From the NCBI GenBank assembly GCA_038227745.1, contig JBBRPS010000580.1, positions 1 through 6,696 of the forward strand: DNA of 6,696 nt, in the 5' to 3' direction. This DNA comes from DASPXY01 sp038227745 (GTDB taxonomy: Bacteria > Planctomycetota > Planctomycetia > Gemmatales > Gemmataceae). The position numbers were made by a program, and so were the translations under genes. Positions 5,833 through 6,696 of the stretch are shown piece after piece; position 1 is the stretch's first letter, and the number at the start of each line of letters is the position of its first letter. The notes under the pieces are model-generated. The model made no database searches. It worked only from the letters and a program-made list of their open reading frames with translations, and was not told the DNA's origin.

Positions 5833-6596
5833 GGCGTTCCTTTCTCCGCGTCGGCCTTCTTGCCCGCGGTCTTCTCGAAGACGATGACGTGCTGCCAGGG
5901 CAGCGTCTCCAGCGTGTGGACGTGGCGGAGCGGGTGCGGCGCCATCTCGCGCAGCACCTGCTTCTGGCTCATGCGGTGCAGCAGCTTGATCGGCACCTTC
6001 GGGTCCTCGAGGCGGAACTCGACGAACACGAGCCGGCCGCCCGGCTTGAGCGCCTTGACCAGCGCCAGCGCCATCTCGTGAGGGTGCGACAGCTCGTGGT
6101 AGACGTCCACCATCAGGATCAGGTCGATGGCGGCGGCGGGGAGTTTGGGGTCGGTGAGCGTCCCCTGGACGGGAACGATGTTCGTCACGCCGGCCGCCTT
6201 CATGCGCTTGCGGATGATGGCCAGCATCTCGGGCTGGATGTCCACGGCGTAGACCTTGCCGCCGGGGGCGACGCGCTTCGCCATGGGAAAAGTGTGGTAG
6301 CCGCTGCCGGCGCCGAGGTCGGCGACGACCATGCCCGGTTTCAGCTTGAGGCCCCGGAGCATCTTCGCGGAGTGCTCCTCCTGCTCGCGCTCGGGCCGCT
6401 CCAGCCAGTCCGCCGCCTGGTGGCCCATAACGTGAGCGATCTCGCGGCCCAGGTAGAACTTGCCGATGCCGTCGGGGTCGTGGTCGCGCCGGTATTCGTA
6501 GAGCCGCGCCGGCGGGGTGGTCTTGTCGCCCGGCTGCGCGGGGGTCAGTCCGGCCAGCGCCCCGAGCAGGACGCCGGCGATGGGGAAGGCTCTCAC
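5829..6596 (-). CDS. Exported class I SAM-dependent methyltransferase
   Basis: A 255-residue Rossmann-fold methyltransferase. Motif I V-A-D-L-G-A-G-S-G spans 91-99, the ribose-binding acid is D119 in Y-A-V-D-I-Q-P-E-M, the motif around D158-L-I-L-M-V-D-V-Y-H-E-L (158-169) is the acceptor-side strand, and L-K-P-G-G-R-L (183-189) follows. Residues 1-20 look like a Sec signal peptide: R2, a hydrophobic stretch 3-17, and a possible cut after T-P-A (18-20). No lipobox cysteine is present. The conserved pre-domain F-Y-L-G-R-E-I-A-H-V-M-G-H (47-59) with W-L-E-R-P-E-R-E (64-71) is one I associate with a family of signal-peptide-bearing bacterial methyltransferases of unknown substrate. The start is GTG 6594-6596 with only a weak purine element upstream; no ATG exists upstream in frame, and starting later would remove the conserved pre-domain. 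It is the first gene of the minus-strand cluster, overlapping the Uma2 gene. Acceptor unknown. Confidence 0.92.
   Translation of the reverse strand: MRAFPIAGVLLGALAGLTPAQPGDKTTPPARLYEYRRDHDPDGIGKFYLGREIAHVMGHQAADWLERPEREQEEHSAKMLRGLKLKPGMVVADLGAGSGYHTFPMAKRVAPGGKVYAVDIQPEMLAIIRKRMKAAGVTNIVPVQGTLTDPKLPAAAIDLILMVDVYHELSHPHEMALALVKALKPGGRLVFVEFRLEDPKVPIKLLHRMSQKQVLREMAPHPLRHVHTLETLPWQHVIVFEKTAGKKADAEKGTP
5838..5843 (-). promoter_or_regulatory. Shine-Dalgarno AAAGGA of the Uma2 gene inside the upstream gene
   Basis: Read on the minus strand, AAAGGA lies five bases before the Uma2 ATG and within the last codons of the methyltransferase gene. Together with the ATGA stop/start overlap it supports coupled or independent initiation at this ATG. 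Confidence 0.65.
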
Positions 6597-6644
6597 GGCG
6601 AAGCGCCTCGCTTTCTTGTAAGGATGGATGGGCAGTCTCCTGAC

Positions 6645-6663
6645 GCCGCGGGAAGCCCGCGGC
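6645..6663. other. Perfect GC-rich hairpin upstream of the methyltransferase gene
   Basis: GCCGCGGG (6645-6652) and CCCGCGGC (6656-6663) form an 8 bp perfect stem with a 3-base loop, about 50 bp before the methyltransferase GTG. Neither strand has a following T-run, so it is not a classical intrinsic terminator. It may be the end of a neighbouring transcript outside the window or a leader structure. The remaining bases to the window edge show no gene. Confidence 0.35.
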
Positions 6664-6696
6664 AGGCTATCCCCTGTGTACCGCGCGCCGGCGCCG

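Overview
The window is GC-rich and densely coded. It has six supportable protein genes and no RNA gene, insertion sequence, CRISPR array or phage module that I can see. The gene mix (a degenerate kinase-fold protein fused to a PilZ-like domain, a Uma2-family nuclease-fold protein, an exported methyltransferase, a short primase-tail-like protein), with the strong GC bias at third codon positions, suggests a planctomycete of the Gemmata type. That placement is inference from gene style; the window holds no phylogenetic marker.

Layout. On the left, a 79-residue minus-strand gene (32-271) resembles the C-terminal winged-helix tail of phage/plasmid P4/D5-type primase-helicases, without the rest of the enzyme. 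A gap of about 200 bp separates it from a divergent plus-strand pair. The first of the pair is a 604-residue M3-family zinc oligoendopeptidase (478-2292) with a complete active site. The second is a 600-residue protein, best started at GTG 2449 and ending at 4251, with a kinase fold whose catalytic motifs are degraded, an unassigned middle region and a C-terminal PilZ-like domain.

The right part is a minus-strand cluster that converges on the pseudokinase gene with 15 bp between the stop codons. In transcription order it holds an exported class I SAM-dependent methyltransferase (6596-5829), a Uma2-family protein (5832-5236) joined to it by an ATGA stop/start overlap, and an ADP-ribosylglycohydrolase of the DraG/ARH family (5181-4267) 54 bp further on with its own strong ribosome binding site. 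The three are probably co-transcribed.

How the genes work together. The peptidase is most likely housekeeping peptide turnover. The kinase-PilZ protein looks like a signalling or scaffold protein that may sense a ligand such as c-di-GMP rather than phosphorylate. The minus-strand trio combines methyl transfer, a nuclease fold and removal of ADP-ribose. No shared pathway can be read from the sequence, and a combined function is only a hypothesis. The most unusual item is the pseudokinase-PilZ fusion.
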